Assembly (NCBI RefSeq): GCF_001421165.1
Contig: NZ_LMKB01000005.1
Span: 731,631 to 795,630 of the forward strand
Origin: Frigoribacterium sp. Leaf8
Lineage (GTDB): Bacteria > Actinomycetota > Actinomycetes > Actinomycetales > Microbacteriaceae
Direction of reading: 5' to 3'
DNA: 64,000 nucleotides
The notes beneath the pieces are model-generated. The model saw only the letters and a list, made by a program, of their open reading frames with translations. It was not told the DNA's origin and ran no database searches. The translations under genes were made by a program, and so were the position numbers. Shown in pieces: positions 17,348 through 27,827 of the stretch (positions are counted from its first letter, which is position 1; every line of letters starts with the position of its first letter).

Positions 17348-19236
17348 GCGTGTTCTCCGGTCATGTCGCCGTCGCGGGTGGTGTCGGAGGCGCTCGTGCC
17401 CGGCGCCTCGTCGTCCCACTCGGGAGCGAGGGCGCGGGCGTGCTGGATCTCGGAGTTCGAGACCCCCTGCGGCACCATCGGCCAGACCATCGCGTCGCGG
17501 CTGACGACGAAGTCGATGACGACCGGGCGGTCGTTGGTCGCGAGGGCGAGCTCGATGGCCGCGTCGACCTCGTCCTCGGTGCGGACCCGGATGCCCAGGG
17601 CGCCGTAGGCGTCGGCGAGCTTGACGAAGTCCGGCACCATGCGCGTCTCGTGACCCGTGTTGAGGTCGGTGAACGAGTGGCGCCCCTCGTAGAAGAGCGT
17701 CTGCCACTGCCGCACCATGCCGAGCGACGAGTTGTTGATGATCGCGACCTTGATCGGGATGTCGTTGATGACGCAGGTGGCCAACTCCTGGTTGGTCATC
17801 TGGAAGCAGCCGTCGCCGTCGATGGCCCACACCACGCGGTCGGGCTGGGCGACCTTGGCCCCCATGGCGGCCGGGACCGAATAGCCCATCGTGCCCGCGC
17901 CTCCGGAGTTGAGCCAGGCGTGCGGGCGCTCGTACTCGATGAACTGGGCCGCCCACATCTGGTGCTGGCCGACGCCGGAGGCGTAGATCGCCTCGGGGCC
18001 GGAGAGCTGCCCGATGCGCTGGATGATCGCCTGGGGTGACAGCAGGCCGTCGTCGGGCTGGGTGTAGCCGAGCGGGAACTGTTCGCGAAGACCCTCGAGG
18101 TGCTCCCACCACGCCGCGATGTCGGGCTTGACCCCACCCGTGACCTCGGCGAACGCGCTCGTGAGGTCGGGGATGACGACCTTGGCGTCACCCACGATGG
18201 GCACGTCGGCGATGCGGATCTTCGAGATCTCGGCGGGGTCGATGTCGACGTGGACGACCTTGGCACCGGGCGCGAAGAGCTCGGCCTTGCCGGTCACCCG
18301 GTCGTCGAAGCGCGCGCCGAGGGCGATGATGAGGTCGCTCTCCTGGAGTCCCAGCACGGCCGGCACCGTGCCGTGCATGCCGGGCATCCCGAGGTGTTGC
18401 GGGTGGGTGTCGGGGAACGCACCGCGGGCCATCAGGGTGGTGACGACGGGAGCCCCGGTGAGCTCGACGAGGGCCTTGAGCTCGGCCGACGCCCCGGCGC
18501 GGATCACGCCGCCGCCGACGTAGAAGACGGGTTGCTTGGCGTCGGCGATCATCTGGGCCGCGGCGGTGATCTGCTTGCCGTGCGCCCTCGTCACCGGTCG
18601 GTAGCCCGGCAGGTCGACGACGGGCGGCCAGATGAAGGGTGCGCTGTTCTGCTGCGCGTCCTTCGTGATGTCGACGAGCACCGGGCCGGGACGCCCCGTG
18701 CTCGCGATCTGGTACGCGGCGGCGAGCGTCGCCGGGATGTCCTCGGGCTTGGTCACCAGGAACGAGTGCTTCGTGATCGGCATCGTGATGCCGACGATGT
18801 CGGCCTCCTGGAAGGCGTCGGTGCCCATGAGGGTCGAGAAGACCTGCCCGGTGATGGCCAGCAGCGGCATGCTGTCCATGTAGGCGTCCGCGATCGCCGT
18901 GACGAGGTTCGTCGCGCCGGGGCCGGACGTCGCGATCGCGACGCCGACGCGACCGGACGCGGCGGCGTAGCCCTCGGCGGCGTGCCCGGCGCCCTGCTCG
19001 TGGCGGACCAGGATGTGTCGGATCGCCGTCGAGGCCATCAACTCGTCGTAGAACGGGATGATGGCTCCGCCGGGCAACCCGAAGACGTCGGTGACGCCCA
19101 GGTGCTCGAGCGACTTGAGGATGGCGCCCGACCCGGTCAGCACGGGAGGCGCGGTCGGCGCCCCGACGGACGCGCCGGCGCTCGGCCGGGCCGTCCGCGT
19201 CGCGGTGCCGGGCGTGGGGGTGGACTCTGCAGGCAT
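17344..19236 (-). CDS. ilvB: acetolactate synthase large (catalytic) subunit
   Basis: This ThDP- and FAD-dependent enzyme condenses pyruvate with pyruvate or 2-oxobutyrate, the first shared step of branched-chain amino acid synthesis. The 630-residue protein has the ThDP glutamate region ([17 protein letters not shown]), the central FAD-binding domain, and the ThDP/Mg motif [31 protein letters not shown] near residue 500 (split here only by length). The ATG at 19236 leaves about 45 non-conserved residues before the first domain; it has AGGGA ten bases upstream. The upstream leader shows no run of Val, Leu or Ile codons, so peptide attenuation is not supported. Confidence 0.97.
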   Translation of the reverse strand: MPAESTPTPGTATRTARPSAGASVGAPTAPPVLTGSGAILKSLEHLGVTDVFGLPGGAIIPFYDELMASTAIRHILVRHEQGAGHAAEGYAAASGRVGVAIATSGPGATNLVTAIADAYMDSMPLLAITGQVFSTLMGTDAFQEADIVGITMPITKHSFLVTKPEDIPATLAAAYQIASTGRPGPVLVDITKDAQQNSAPFIWPPVVDLPGYRPVTRAHGKQITAAAQMIADAKQPVFYVGGGVIRAGASAELKALVELTGAPVVTTLMARGAFPDTHPQHLGMPGMHGTVPAVLGLQESDLIIALGARFDDRVTGKAELFAPGAKVVHVDIDPAEISKIRIADVPIVGDAKVVIPDLTSAFAEVTGGVKPDIAAWWEHLEGLREQFPLGYTQPDDGLLSPQAIIQRIGQLSGPEAIYASGVGQHQMWAAQFIEYERPHAWLNSGGAGTMGYSVPAAMGAKVAQPDRVVWAIDGDGCFQMTNQELATCVINDIPIKVAIINNSSLGMVRQWQTLFYEGRHSFTDLNTGHETRMVPDFVKLADAYGALGIRVRTEDEVDAAIELALATNDRPVVIDFVVSRDAMVWPMVPQGVSNSEIQHARALAPEWDDEAPGTSASDTTRDGDMTGEHA

Positions 19237-19340
19237 CAGTGCCGGTTCCCTGTTCGTGGTCGGTGATCGATGGTGACGGTGCGGGACGCGGCCGTGCACG
19301 GGGTGCGACGTCGCGACGGCTCGACCGGCGGTGGGACGCG

Positions 19341-21053
19341 TCAGTAGGTGACGGCGCCCTCGGCCGCGGAGCGGACCTGGCGTGCGTACTTCGCGAGGAC
19401 ACCGCGGGTGTAGCGCGGGGGAAGCGGTGCCCAGCCGTCTCGGCGGGCTTCCAGCTCTGCGGCGTCGACGAGTAGGTCGATCGAGCGAGCGGCGATGTCG
19501 ACCCGAATCAAGTCACCATCGCGCACGAAGGCGATCGGACCGGAGTCGACCGCTTCGGGTGCTATGTGGCCGATGCACAGGCCGGTTGTGCCGCCTGAGA
19601 ATCGTCCGTCCGTCAACAGTAGTACATCTTTGCCGAGCCCTGCGCCCTTGATGGCCGCGGTGATGGCGAGCATCTCGCGCATGCCCGGGCCGCCCTTGGG
19701 GCCCTCGTAGCGGATGACGACCACGTCGCCGGACTCGATGCGCCCCTCGGTGAGGGCGTCCATGGCGCCACGTTCGCGTTCGAAGACCTTCGCCGGCCCC
19801 TCGAACACCGACGCGTCGAAGCCCGCCGTCTTGACGACGGCGCCCTCGGGGGCCATCGAGCCGCTGAGGACGGTGAGGCCGCCGGTCGCGTGGATCGGGT
19901 TGTCGAGCGTCCGCAGCACCTCGCCGTCGAGCGGCTTCGGCTTGATGGACTCGAGGTTCTCGGCGACGGTCTTGCCGGTGACGGTGAGGCAGTCGCCGTG
20001 CAGCAGACCCGCGTCGAGCAGCGCCTTCATGACGACGGGGACGCCACCCATGCGGTCGACGTCGTTCATGACGTACTTGCCGAAGGGCTTGAGGTCGCCG
20101 ATGTGCGGCACCTTGTCGCCGATGCGGTTGAAGTCGTCGATGGTCAGGTCGACCTCGGCCTCGTACGCGATGGCGAGCAGGTGCAACACGACGTTGGTCG
20201 AGCCACCGAAGGCCATGGCCACGGCGATGGCGTTCTCGAACGCCTTCTTGGTGAGGATGTCGCGCGTCGTGATGCCCTGACGGAGCATCTCGACGACGGC
20301 CTCGCCCGAACGGTGGGCGAAGTAGTCGCGGCGGCGGTCGGCCGACGGCGGGGCCGCCGAACCGGGGAGGCTCATGCCGAGGGCCTCGGCGACGCTGGCC
20401 ATGGTGTTGGCCGTGTACATCCCGCCACAGGCGCCCTCGCCCGGCACGATGGCGCACTCGATCGCCTTCAGGTCGTCGTCGCTCATGTTGCCGGCCTTGT
20501 AGGCGCCCACGGCCTCGAACGAGTCGATGATCGTGACGTTCTTCTCGGTGCCGTCGCTGAGCTTGACCCAACCGGGGGCGACGCTGCCGGCGTAGAGGAA
20601 GACGCTGGCGAGGTCGAGCCGGGCGGCGGCCATCAGCATGCCGGGCAGCGACTTGTCGCAACCGGCGAGCAACACCGACCCGTCGAGCCGCTCGGCGTTC
20701 ATGACGACCTCGACGCTGTCGGCGATCACCTCGCGTGAGACCAGCGAAAAGTGCATGCCCTCGTGGCCCATCGAGATGCCGTCGGACACCGAGACGGTGC
20801 CGAACTGGAGCGGGTACCCTCCCCCGGCGTGGACGCCTTCCTTGGCACCCTGGGCCAGACGGTCGAGCGACAGGTTGCAGGGGGTGATCTCGTTCCAGCT
20901 GCTGGCGATGCCGATCTGGGGCTTGCTCCAGTCCTCGTCGCCCATGCCGACGGCACGGAGCATGCCTCGCGACGTGGTGGCCTCGACGCCGTCGGTGACG
21001 ACGCGGCTGCGGGGTTTGATGTCGATCCCGTCCGGGGTGGGCTTCTCTGGCAT
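19341..21053 (-). CDS. ilvD: dihydroxy-acid dehydratase
   Basis: IlvD dehydrates 2,3-dihydroxy-isovalerate and its isoleucine counterpart to the 2-keto acids, after IlvC. The 570-residue protein contains the Fe-S ligand cysteines in [19 protein letters not shown] and [14 protein letters not shown], and the C-terminal [19 protein letters not shown] block. A TAAACT -10 box lies six bases before the ATG, so the gene has its own, probably leaderless, promoter. It stands 104 bases upstream of ilvB in the same direction and may be partly co-transcribed. Confidence 0.97.
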   Translation of the reverse strand: MPEKPTPDGIDIKPRSRVVTDGVEATTSRGMLRAVGMGDEDWSKPQIGIASSWNEITPCNLSLDRLAQGAKEGVHAGGGYPLQFGTVSVSDGISMGHEGMHFSLVSREVIADSVEVVMNAERLDGSVLLAGCDKSLPGMLMAAARLDLASVFLYAGSVAPGWVKLSDGTEKNVTIIDSFEAVGAYKAGNMSDDDLKAIECAIVPGEGACGGMYTANTMASVAEALGMSLPGSAAPPSADRRRDYFAHRSGEAVVEMLRQGITTRDILTKKAFENAIAVAMAFGGSTNVVLHLLAIAYEAEVDLTIDDFNRIGDKVPHIGDLKPFGKYVMNDVDRMGGVPVVMKALLDAGLLHGDCLTVTGKTVAENLESIKPKPLDGEVLRTLDNPIHATGGLTVLSGSMAPEGAVVKTAGFDASVFEGPAKVFERERGAMDALTEGRIESGDVVVIRYEGPKGGPGMREMLAITAAIKGAGLGKDVLLLTDGRFSGGTTGLCIGHIAPEAVDSGPIAFVRDGDLIRVDIAARSIDLLVDAAELEARRDGWAPLPPRYTRGVLAKYARQVRSAAEGAVTY

Positions 21054-21059
21054 GGGTCG

Positions 21060-21065
21060 AGTTTA
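21060..21065 (-). promoter_or_regulatory. -10 box of ilvD, leaderless geometry
   Basis: The minus strand reads TAAACT, six bases and then the ilvD ATG, with no Shine-Dalgarno sequence. Transcription is predicted to begin at the start codon. Confidence 0.55.
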
Positions 21066-21106
21066 GGGCGTGACCGCGCTCGTGCCGTCCACCGTCGCCG
21101 ACGGCC

Positions 21107-21667
21107 TCAGAGCTCGCCCGGCTCCCCCGCGGCGTCTCCGGTCGACCGCGTCCGCCGACCCTCGTGGTCGCGGGCGTCGTCGTCACCCTCCCTGTCGTCG
21201 AGCCCGGACGAGTCCCCGACCCGGTCCATCTCGACGGCCAACGCGTCGGCCGACCCGACGGGCAGGTCGGACACGTCGAGATCGGCGACGTCGCCCTCGG
21301 TCGTCTCGGCGATCTCGCCGGCCGCCCGGGCCACGGCGTCGTCGAGTTCGTCCACGACCAACCGATCGCGCAGGAGGTCGCCGTTGCGGTACCCCGCCCG
21401 ACCGATCATGTGCGCCGAGATGGGTGCGGTGAGCATCTGGAAGACGAGGACGACGAGCAGGGACGCGATCGTCCCCACGGTGTGCTGGTCGAGCGCGATC
21501 GCCGCCAGGACCAGGATGAGGCCGAAGATCTGCGGCTTGGTCGCGGCGTGCATGCGCGACAGGGCGTCGGGGAACCTCAGGAGGCCGATGCCCGCCGCGA
21601 CCGAGAGCAGTGCCCCGCCGATGAGCATGACCGAGGCCGCCACGTCGTAGACCGTCTCGGGGATCAC
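21107..21667 (-). CDS. mnhG: Mrp Na+/H+ antiporter subunit G
   Basis: MrpG is a small membrane subunit of the multi-component Na+/H+ antiporter. Three helices occupy residues 5-95, with the family signature GLLRFPDALSRMHAATKPQ. The total of 186 residues is longer than usual (about 110-130) because of a hydrophilic Asp/Glu-rich C-terminal tail of about 80 residues that is probably cytoplasmic. It starts at the GTG of 21667, overlapping the mnhF stop as GTGA, and is the last gene of the operon. Confidence 0.93.
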   Translation of the reverse strand: MIPETVYDVAASVMLIGGALLSVAAGIGLLRFPDALSRMHAATKPQIFGLILVLAAIALDQHTVGTIASLLVVLVFQMLTAPISAHMIGRAGYRNGDLLRDRLVVDELDDAVARAAGEIAETTEGDVADLDVSDLPVGSADALAVEMDRVGDSSGLDDREGDDDARDHEGRRTRSTGDAAGEPGEL

Positions 21668-21927
21668 GAGGGATCCTGCTTCGAGACGTAGCGCGCGACC
21701 GTGATGGAGCCGAGGACGGCCGTCAGCGCGAGGGCGAGGATGACCGGGATGGTCCGGGTGTGGCCGTTGAACACCATGTCGGCGGCGAGGACGCAGATCA
21801 GGGTGGTCAGCAGCATGTCGGACGCGATCATGCGGTCGAGGATGGACGGCCCCCGCACGATGCGGATGACCGACGCGAGGCCGGCGAACGCGAAGAGCGC
21901 TCCGACGACGTAGGCGACGACGGTCAC
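21664..21927 (-). CDS. mnhF: Mrp Na+/H+ antiporter subunit F
   Basis: This 87-residue membrane protein with three helices carries the MrpF signature RIVRGPSILDRMIASDML. The GTG at 21927 is preceded by a strong AAGGAGG and overlaps the mnhE stop (GTGA). MrpF and MrpG are needed for assembly and activity of the complex. Length matches the family (about 85-95). Confidence 0.94.
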   Translation of the reverse strand: MTVVAYVVGALFAFAGLASVIRIVRGPSILDRMIASDMLLTTLICVLAADMVFNGHTRTIPVILALALTAVLGSITVARYVSKQDPS

Positions 21928-22544
21928 GAGGGACCTCCTTCGTGGGACGAGGAACGGCTGACCGCTTCGTGGACCTCGGCCGCGGCCGGGGTGCCCTCCG
22001 CGATGCGACGGCGGTCGTCGTCGCTGCCGAGCACCCGGACGAGGCGGGCCTCGACGACCAGGACGCCGTCGCGGACGCCCTCGACACCGGCGAGGTCCTC
22101 GACCGCGAGCGCGTGCAGGTAGAGGATCGACCGCTCGCGGTCGGCCTCGACCACGAGCGACCCGGGGACGAGCGAGATCGCCTCGGCGACGAGGGTCATG
22201 ATGAAGTCCGACCTCGTGTGCAGCTGCACCGCGACGATCGCGTTCGAGGTCACGCCGCGAGGTCGGACGGCCTGCCAGGCGACGATGACGGAGGCGCGCA
22301 CCAGGTCGACCACGAAGTGCGCCAGGAAGACCACGGCGTACCAGAGGTTGAACCGGCCGCTCAGTTCGACCGGGGGCAGGAAGAACACCCGGGTCACGAG
22401 CAGCGCCACGGCGACGCCGGTGACGAAGGCCAGGACGGTGAACTGGTTCCACAAGGCCATCCAGAGGACGACCAGTCCGACGAGCAGGGGGAGCTGCCGG
22501 GCGAGGCTGCGGCCGACCTCGCCGCGGGTGGGACGGCCGGTCAC
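21924..22544 (-). CDS. mnhE: Mrp Na+/H+ antiporter subunit E
   Basis: MrpE is an accessory subunit of the antiporter. The 206-residue protein has two to three N-terminal membrane helices (about residues 15-55 and 68-95), then the conserved cytoplasmic part with TRSDFIMTLVAEAISLVPGS and a C-terminal tail. It is longer than typical MrpE (about 160 residues), the extra length being at the C-terminus. It starts with GTG overlapping the mnhD stop (GTGA). Confidence 0.93.
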   Translation of the reverse strand: MTGRPTRGEVGRSLARQLPLLVGLVVLWMALWNQFTVLAFVTGVAVALLVTRVFFLPPVELSGRFNLWYAVVFLAHFVVDLVRASVIVAWQAVRPRGVTSNAIVAVQLHTRSDFIMTLVAEAISLVPGSLVVEADRERSILYLHALAVEDLAGVEGVRDGVLVVEARLVRVLGSDDDRRRIAEGTPAAAEVHEAVSRSSSHEGGPS

Positions 22545-24178
22545 GGGGTGCTCCCCTCGTCTGCGGAGTCCGAGGCGGGTTCGGGCTCGGGCGACGACGG
22601 GTCGGACGTCGTCTCGCCCTGACCGCCCGGGAAGACCGTCTGCACGTAGTCGTTCGAGCCGTAGACCCGGCCGGCCGCACGTTCGGCGACGCCGTAGAGC
22701 GGGCCGGCAGCGAAGGTCAGGGCGAGCGAGACGAGCACCATGCCCGCGGTCGCGCCCACCATGGTGCGGGGGTTGGTGCGACGTCGCTGGACGGCCACCC
22801 GACCCGGGGCCTCCTCGAGGTGCTCGGTGAAGGGCGACTCGTGGTCGTCGACATCGGCCTTCGGGCGCCAGAACGCGAGGTTCCAGGCACGCATGAGCGC
22901 GTAGAGCGTCAGCAGCGACGTGAGGGCCCCGGCTCCGATGAGGACGTACACGAGGGGATCGTCGAGCCGGGCACCGGCCTCGAAGAGCGCGACCTTGCCG
23001 ATGAAACCGGAGAACGGCGGGATGCCGCCCAGGTTGAGGGCCGGGATGAAGAAGAGGACGGCGACGATCGGTGCCGCCTTGAGGAGACCGCCCAGGCGGG
23101 TGATCGACGCCGTGCCGCCTCGCCGTTCGATCAGGCCCGCCCCGAGGAAGAGCGTGGTCTGGACCGTGATGTGGTGCACGACGTAGTAGATCGTGGCGGC
23201 CAGGCCCTCGACGGTCCCGAGTGCGATGCCGAAGATCATGTAGCCGATGTGGCTGACCAGGGTGAACGAGAGCAGACGCTTGATGTCGGCCTGGGCCACG
23301 GCCCCGAGGATGCCCACGATCATCGTCAGCAACGCGATGATCAGCAGGTAGACGTTGACGTTGCTCTCGACGAACAGCACCGTCTCGGTGCGGATGATGG
23401 CGTAGACGCCCACCTTGGTCAGCAGGCCGGCGAACACGGCGGTGACGGGGGCGGGAGCGGTCGGGTACGAGTCGGGCAGCCAGAACGACAGCGGGAAGAT
23501 CGCCGCCTTGATGCCGAACGCCGTGAGCAGCATGACGTGGATGATCGTCTGCACGTCGGGCGGGATGGTGTCCATCTTCTGGGCGATGTCGGCGATGTTG
23601 ACCGTGCCGAGCGCTCCGTAGATCATCGCGATGGAGGCGAGGAACAGGACGGACGACACCAGGCTGACGACGATGTAGACCACGCCGGCCCGGATGCGCT
23701 GCTCGGTGCCGCCGAGGGTGATCAGCACGTAGCTGGCCACCAGGAGGATCTCGAAGCCCACGTAGAGGTTGAAGAGGTCACCCGCGATGAAGGCGTTGAA
23801 CACGCCCGTGGCGAGGATGAGGTAGGTCGGGTTGTAGATCGAGACCGGGGCCTCGCCGTCGCCGTCGGCCTGGCCCTGCCCGACAGAGAACACGAAGACG
23901 GCCAGCAGGACGATCGACGAGATGCTGAGCATGAGCGCCGCGAGTCGGTCGACGACGAGCGTGATGCCGAACGGCGCCTGCCAACCGCCCACCTGCACGG
24001 CGATCGCTCCGTGCGTGTCGACGACCACGAGCAGCACCAGGCTGATGACGACGACGAGCGCCAGGGCGACGATCGAGACCACGGCCTGCGAGCGGGGCCG
24101 CCGACCGGCGATCAGGGCCGCCGCGGCTCCGAGCAGCGGGATGAGGACGACGAGCGGCACGAGGTAGCTGGGGTTCAT
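22541..24178 (-). CDS. mnhD: Mrp Na+/H+ antiporter subunit D
   Basis: MrpD is one of the two large ion-translocating subunits and is homologous to complex I proton-pumping subunits (NuoM/NuoN). The 545-residue protein has about 14 helices and the conserved segments NLYVGFEILLVASYVL, FPLSFWLPDSYPTAPAPV and KRLLSFTLVSHIGYM, including the transport glutamate and lysines of this family. A hydrophilic C-terminal tail ends in a Glu/Ser/Pro-rich stretch. It overlaps mnhC upstream (ATGA) and mnhE downstream (GTGA). Confidence 0.96.
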   Translation of the reverse strand: MNPSYLVPLVVLIPLLGAAAALIAGRRPRSQAVVSIVALALVVVISLVLLVVVDTHGAIAVQVGGWQAPFGITLVVDRLAALMLSISSIVLLAVFVFSVGQGQADGDGEAPVSIYNPTYLILATGVFNAFIAGDLFNLYVGFEILLVASYVLITLGGTEQRIRAGVVYIVVSLVSSVLFLASIAMIYGALGTVNIADIAQKMDTIPPDVQTIIHVMLLTAFGIKAAIFPLSFWLPDSYPTAPAPVTAVFAGLLTKVGVYAIIRTETVLFVESNVNVYLLIIALLTMIVGILGAVAQADIKRLLSFTLVSHIGYMIFGIALGTVEGLAATIYYVVHHITVQTTLFLGAGLIERRGGTASITRLGGLLKAAPIVAVLFFIPALNLGGIPPFSGFIGKVALFEAGARLDDPLVYVLIGAGALTSLLTLYALMRAWNLAFWRPKADVDDHESPFTEHLEEAPGRVAVQRRRTNPRTMVGATAGMVLVSLALTFAAGPLYGVAERAAGRVYGSNDYVQTVFPGGQGETTSDPSSPEPEPASDSADEGSTP

Positions 24179-24687
24179 GCTCGGTGCCCTTTCTCGTCGT
24201 GGTGAGGCCGGTCGTCGCGCAGCGGCCGGTCGTCCGTCGGCACGGCCGCTTCGGCACGGCTGCCGAACTCGCTGTCGCCACCCGCCTCGTCGTCACCGTC
24301 GCCCTGTTCGGACTCTTCTTCGGCCGGGACGCCGCGACGCCCGATCTCGAGGTCTTCGGCGTCGTCCGCGAGGGTGTCGCCCTGGGCCAGCCGCCACGAC
24401 CGGTAGATCAACGCGAGCATGAAGGCCGAGATGCCGAAGGTGATGACGATGGCCGTCAGCACGAACGCCTGCGGCAGCGGGTCGGCGAAGTCGGTCGGAT
24501 CGGCCTGGCCGTCGACCACGGGGGCCGCGCCGCGTCGGCCGGACATGAGGAGGATGAGGATGTTGGTGGCGTTCCCGACGAGCAGGAAACCCAGCAGCAC
24601 ACGGGTCATGCTGCGCTCGAGCAGCAGGTAGACGCCGCAGGCGTACAGCGCGGCCATGACGACGATCAGGACGAGGGAGACGCTCAT
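24175..24687 (-). CDS. mnhC: Mrp Na+/H+ antiporter subunit C
   Basis: MrpC is homologous to NuoK of complex I. The 170-residue protein has three membrane helices in residues 5-105 with the signature LLGFLLVGNATNILILLMSG and PLPQAFVLTAIVI. About 55 hydrophilic, strongly charged residues follow at the C-terminus, ending in a His/Asp-rich stretch (RDDRPHHDEKGHRA). It overlaps mnhA and mnhD by four bases each. Confidence 0.95.
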   Translation of the reverse strand: MSVSLVLIVVMAALYACGVYLLLERSMTRVLLGFLLVGNATNILILLMSGRRGAAPVVDGQADPTDFADPLPQAFVLTAIVITFGISAFMLALIYRSWRLAQGDTLADDAEDLEIGRRGVPAEEESEQGDGDDEAGGDSEFGSRAEAAVPTDDRPLRDDRPHHDEKGHRA

Positions 24688-27686
24688 GCGCGGCCCCGCT
24701 CGGTCGGGGGCGTACCGGCGACGGACACGGGGAGCGCCTCCTCTTCGGGTTCGGACACCTCGTTCGGGTGGCCGAACGCGTCCTCTTCTTCTTGACGGTC
24801 GACCTCGGCTCCGAGGCTCCGGAGCACGTCGAGGACGAGCCCGACGACGACCAGGTAGACGCCGACGTCGAAGAAGGTCGACGTGACGAACTCGACGTGG
24901 CCGAGCAACGGCACCTCGGCCTCGACCCAGGTCGAGGTCAGGGCGTCGACGCCGAAGAAGAGCGGGACGAGTGCCGTCGCGGCGACCGTCAGGAGACCGG
25001 CACCGAGGAGCTTGCCGGCATCGAGGGGTGCGGCCGCACCGAGTTCGTACCGACCGCCCGCGAGGTACCGGGCCACGAAGGCGAAACCCGCCACCAGACC
25101 GCCGGCGAAGCCGCCGCCGGGCAGGTTGTGACCGGCGAAGAGCAGGTAGATCGAGACGACGATGATGGCGTGGAAGATCAGGCGCACGACCACCTCGAGC
25201 AGGATCGACCGGTTCTGCGGGGCGAGTTTGCGCCCGGCCAGCAACCAGGCGCGGCGGTCGCCCTCGGTGCTGTCGCCGATCTGCGCCGTCGCCCCACCGA
25301 CGGGCACGACGGGTGCCGGCTCGCGCACGGGCCGGACCCGTGCCAGGAACCGCTGGGCACGCGTGCGCCGCTCGGGCCGGGGCAGGACGTCGGCGCGGGA
25401 GGTCAGGAAGACCAGGCTCGCGACACCGGTCGCGGCGACGATGAGGACCGCGATCTCGCCCATGGTGTCCCATCCGCGGATGTCGACGAGCGTCACGTTG
25501 ACGACGTTGCGGCCGTGACCGCCGTCGACGGCGAGGTCGGGGAAGGCGCCGGAGACCGTGGGGATCGAGCGTGCCCCCAGGGCGACCACGGCGATGGCGG
25601 CCATGACGGACCCGACCGAGATGCCGATGACGGCCCGGATCGCCCGGTGGGTGCGGCCGTTTCGCTCGCCCAGACGGGCCGGCAGCCGACGCAGCACGAG
25701 GACGAACGCGATGAGTGTGATGGTCTCGATCAGCGCCTGCGTCAGGGCCAGGTCGGGGGCCCCGTGCAGCGCGAAGAGCGCGGCCATGCCGTAGCCGGTC
25801 ACCCCGACCAGGACGACGGCCTGGAATCTCTTGTTGGAGAGCGCCGACGCGATGGCGCCGATGATCATCAACCCGCCGATGGCCAGCTGCGCCGGGTAGT
25901 CCCAGAGCACGGCGGTGGTCGGCCAATCGCTGTTGAGCGCCAGCGTCACCACCGACGAGGCGATGAACACGACGAGGATGGTGGCGAGGTAGAAGGGCAA
26001 CGAACCGCGCTGCGTCGTCGCGGTCGTCCGCGACGCCGTCCGGTCGATGGTCGCCATGATCCGCACGTACCCGTCGGAGGCGCGGGGCAGGAACGAGACG
26101 GCCTTCTGCACCTGCGACACCCGGTCGCGCTGCCAGAAGAGGAGGGCCCCGACCCCGAGCGAGACCGCCGTGAAGCCGAGCGCGGGCTCGAGACCGTGCC
26201 AGAGCGCCAGGTAGTAGGGGCCGTGCTCGCCCGGGGCCGAGGGGAGCGTGTCGGCATAACGAGCGAAGACCGGACCGACCTGGTACGAGACGAGGCCGAG
26301 CACCAGGCCGGCGACGGCCAGGACGATCGGCGACGCCAGGAAGTCGACGTGCTCACGGACGAAGTCGACCGGCTCGACGCCCTTCTTGCGACCGAAGGCC
26401 CCCCAGAGGAAGCGCAGGCTGTAGGCGGTGGTCAGGATCGACCCGACGACGACGCCGACCAGGGCGACGACGCCCCAGGCCGACCCGGTCACGGCGTCGT
26501 CGTAGAGGGCCGTGAGCACGGCCTCCTTCGCGACGAAGCCGAAGGTCGGCGGCACGCCGGCCATCGAGGCGAGGGCGAGGAGCGTCACCACGAGGAGGAC
26601 GGGAGCCTGACGACCGAGCCCGCAGAGCTTGCGCAGGTCTCGCGTGCCCGCCCGGTGGTCGATGACCCCCACCACGAGGAAGAGCGTCGACTTGAACAGG
26701 GCGTGGGCGACCAGCAGGGCGAGCCCGGCGAGGGCCGCGTCGCGGGTGCCGAACCCCACCACGATCGTCAGGAAGCCGAGTTGGCTCACCGTGCCGTAGG
26801 CCAGGACGAGCTTGAGGTCGTGCTGACGGAGCGCGCGGTACCCGCCGAGGACCATCGTGACCACCCCGACGGTGACGACGATCTCTTGCCAGCCGGGCTG
26901 GTCGTGGTAGCCGGGGGCGAGACGGGCGACGAGGTAGATGCCGGCCTTGACCATCGCGGCGGCGTGCAGGTAGGCACTGACCGGCGTCGGAGCCGCCATC
27001 GCGGCCGGGAGCCAGAAGTGGAACGGCACGAGTGCCGACTTCGACAGCGCCCCGACGAGTACGAGCACGACGGCGACCGTGACGACCGTCCCGGTGGGTG
27101 GCTGCTCGACGAGCTGGGACAACGAGCTCGTGCCGCCCTGGACGGCGAGGATCACGAGGCCGACGAGCATCGCGAGCCCGCCCGCGGTCGTCACGATGAG
27201 CGCCTGCAACGCGGCCCCGCGGCTGGCCTGCTTCGCCGTGTAGTGCCCGATCAACAGGTACGAGAAGACGCTCGTGGCCTCCCAGAAGACGAACAGGACG
27301 AACACGTCGTCGCTCGTGACGAGGCCGTACATCGCTCCGGCGAAGGCCACCAGCACGGCGGCGAAGCGTGCCCGACCGGCCTCGTCCCGCTCGAAGTAGC
27401 GCGCACAGTAGACGAGCACGAGGCCGCCGATGCCCGTGACGACGAGCGCGAGGACCCAGGCGAGGACGTCCATGCGCAGGGTGAGCGAGATGGCGAGCTG
27501 CGGAATCCACGGCACGGCCTCGGTGGGCACCTCGCCCGACAACACGGCGGGCCCCTGGAGGGCCGTGAAGGCGAAGGCGGCGAAGGGGACGACGGACGCC
27601 CAGAGGAAGAGCGAACGGCCGAGTCGTCCGCCGACGCAGGCCACGACGACGGCCGCCACGGCGAACGCTGTCAGGACTACGATCAC
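24684..27686 (-). CDS. mnhA: Mrp Na+/H+ antiporter subunit A fused to subunit B
   Basis: This 1000-residue protein is the largest Mrp subunit. Residues 1 to about 500 form the NuoL-like ion-pumping core (FVLFVFWEATSVFSYLLIGHY, SALVPFHFWLPAAMAAPTPVSAYLHAA split by motif). The MrpA-specific C-terminal helices follow to about residue 790. Residues of about 835-960 are an MrpB domain (GHNLPGGGFAGGLVAGF), so A and B are one polypeptide. No separate mnhB exists in the operon. The start is a GTG with GGAGGT four to five bases before it. A TAGTCT sequence at 27762-27767 (minus strand) is a possible -10. The complex expels Na+ in exchange for H+ and supports salt and alkali tolerance. Confidence 0.95.
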   Translation of the reverse strand: MIVVLTAFAVAAVVVACVGGRLGRSLFLWASVVPFAAFAFTALQGPAVLSGEVPTEAVPWIPQLAISLTLRMDVLAWVLALVVTGIGGLVLVYCARYFERDEAGRARFAAVLVAFAGAMYGLVTSDDVFVLFVFWEATSVFSYLLIGHYTAKQASRGAALQALIVTTAGGLAMLVGLVILAVQGGTSSLSQLVEQPPTGTVVTVAVVLVLVGALSKSALVPFHFWLPAAMAAPTPVSAYLHAAAMVKAGIYLVARLAPGYHDQPGWQEIVVTVGVVTMVLGGYRALRQHDLKLVLAYGTVSQLGFLTIVVGFGTRDAALAGLALLVAHALFKSTLFLVVGVIDHRAGTRDLRKLCGLGRQAPVLLVVTLLALASMAGVPPTFGFVAKEAVLTALYDDAVTGSAWGVVALVGVVVGSILTTAYSLRFLWGAFGRKKGVEPVDFVREHVDFLASPIVLAVAGLVLGLVSYQVGPVFARYADTLPSAPGEHGPYYLALWHGLEPALGFTAVSLGVGALLFWQRDRVSQVQKAVSFLPRASDGYVRIMATIDRTASRTTATTQRGSLPFYLATILVVFIASSVVTLALNSDWPTTAVLWDYPAQLAIGGLMIIGAIASALSNKRFQAVVLVGVTGYGMAALFALHGAPDLALTQALIETITLIAFVLVLRRLPARLGERNGRTHRAIRAVIGISVGSVMAAIAVVALGARSIPTVSGAFPDLAVDGGHGRNVVNVTLVDIRGWDTMGEIAVLIVAATGVASLVFLTSRADVLPRPERRTRAQRFLARVRPVREPAPVVPVGGATAQIGDSTEGDRRAWLLAGRKLAPQNRSILLEVVVRLIFHAIIVVSIYLLFAGHNLPGGGFAGGLVAGFAFVARYLAGGRYELGAAAPLDAGKLLGAGLLTVAATALVPLFFGVDALTSTWVEAEVPLLGHVEFVTSTFFDVGVYLVVVGLVLDVLRSLGAEVDRQEEEDAFGHPNEVSEPEEEALPVSVAGTPPTERGRA

Positions 27687-27827
27687 GAGGACCTCCGTCG
27701 GCTGGCGACCTCGTCGGACCGGCTCGGCTGAGCGGCGGCGGGGAGTCGCGGCGGGGTGTCCAGACTACCTTGCAGTCACCTGGGAATGCTCAGACCCGGC
27801 CATCACACCCGTTCAAGGCATGCGCTG

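Noticed and set aside
19237-19340. Leader-peptide attenuator before ilvB
   Set aside because: The short frames here have no run of Val, Leu or Ile codons and no competing hairpin pair was seen.
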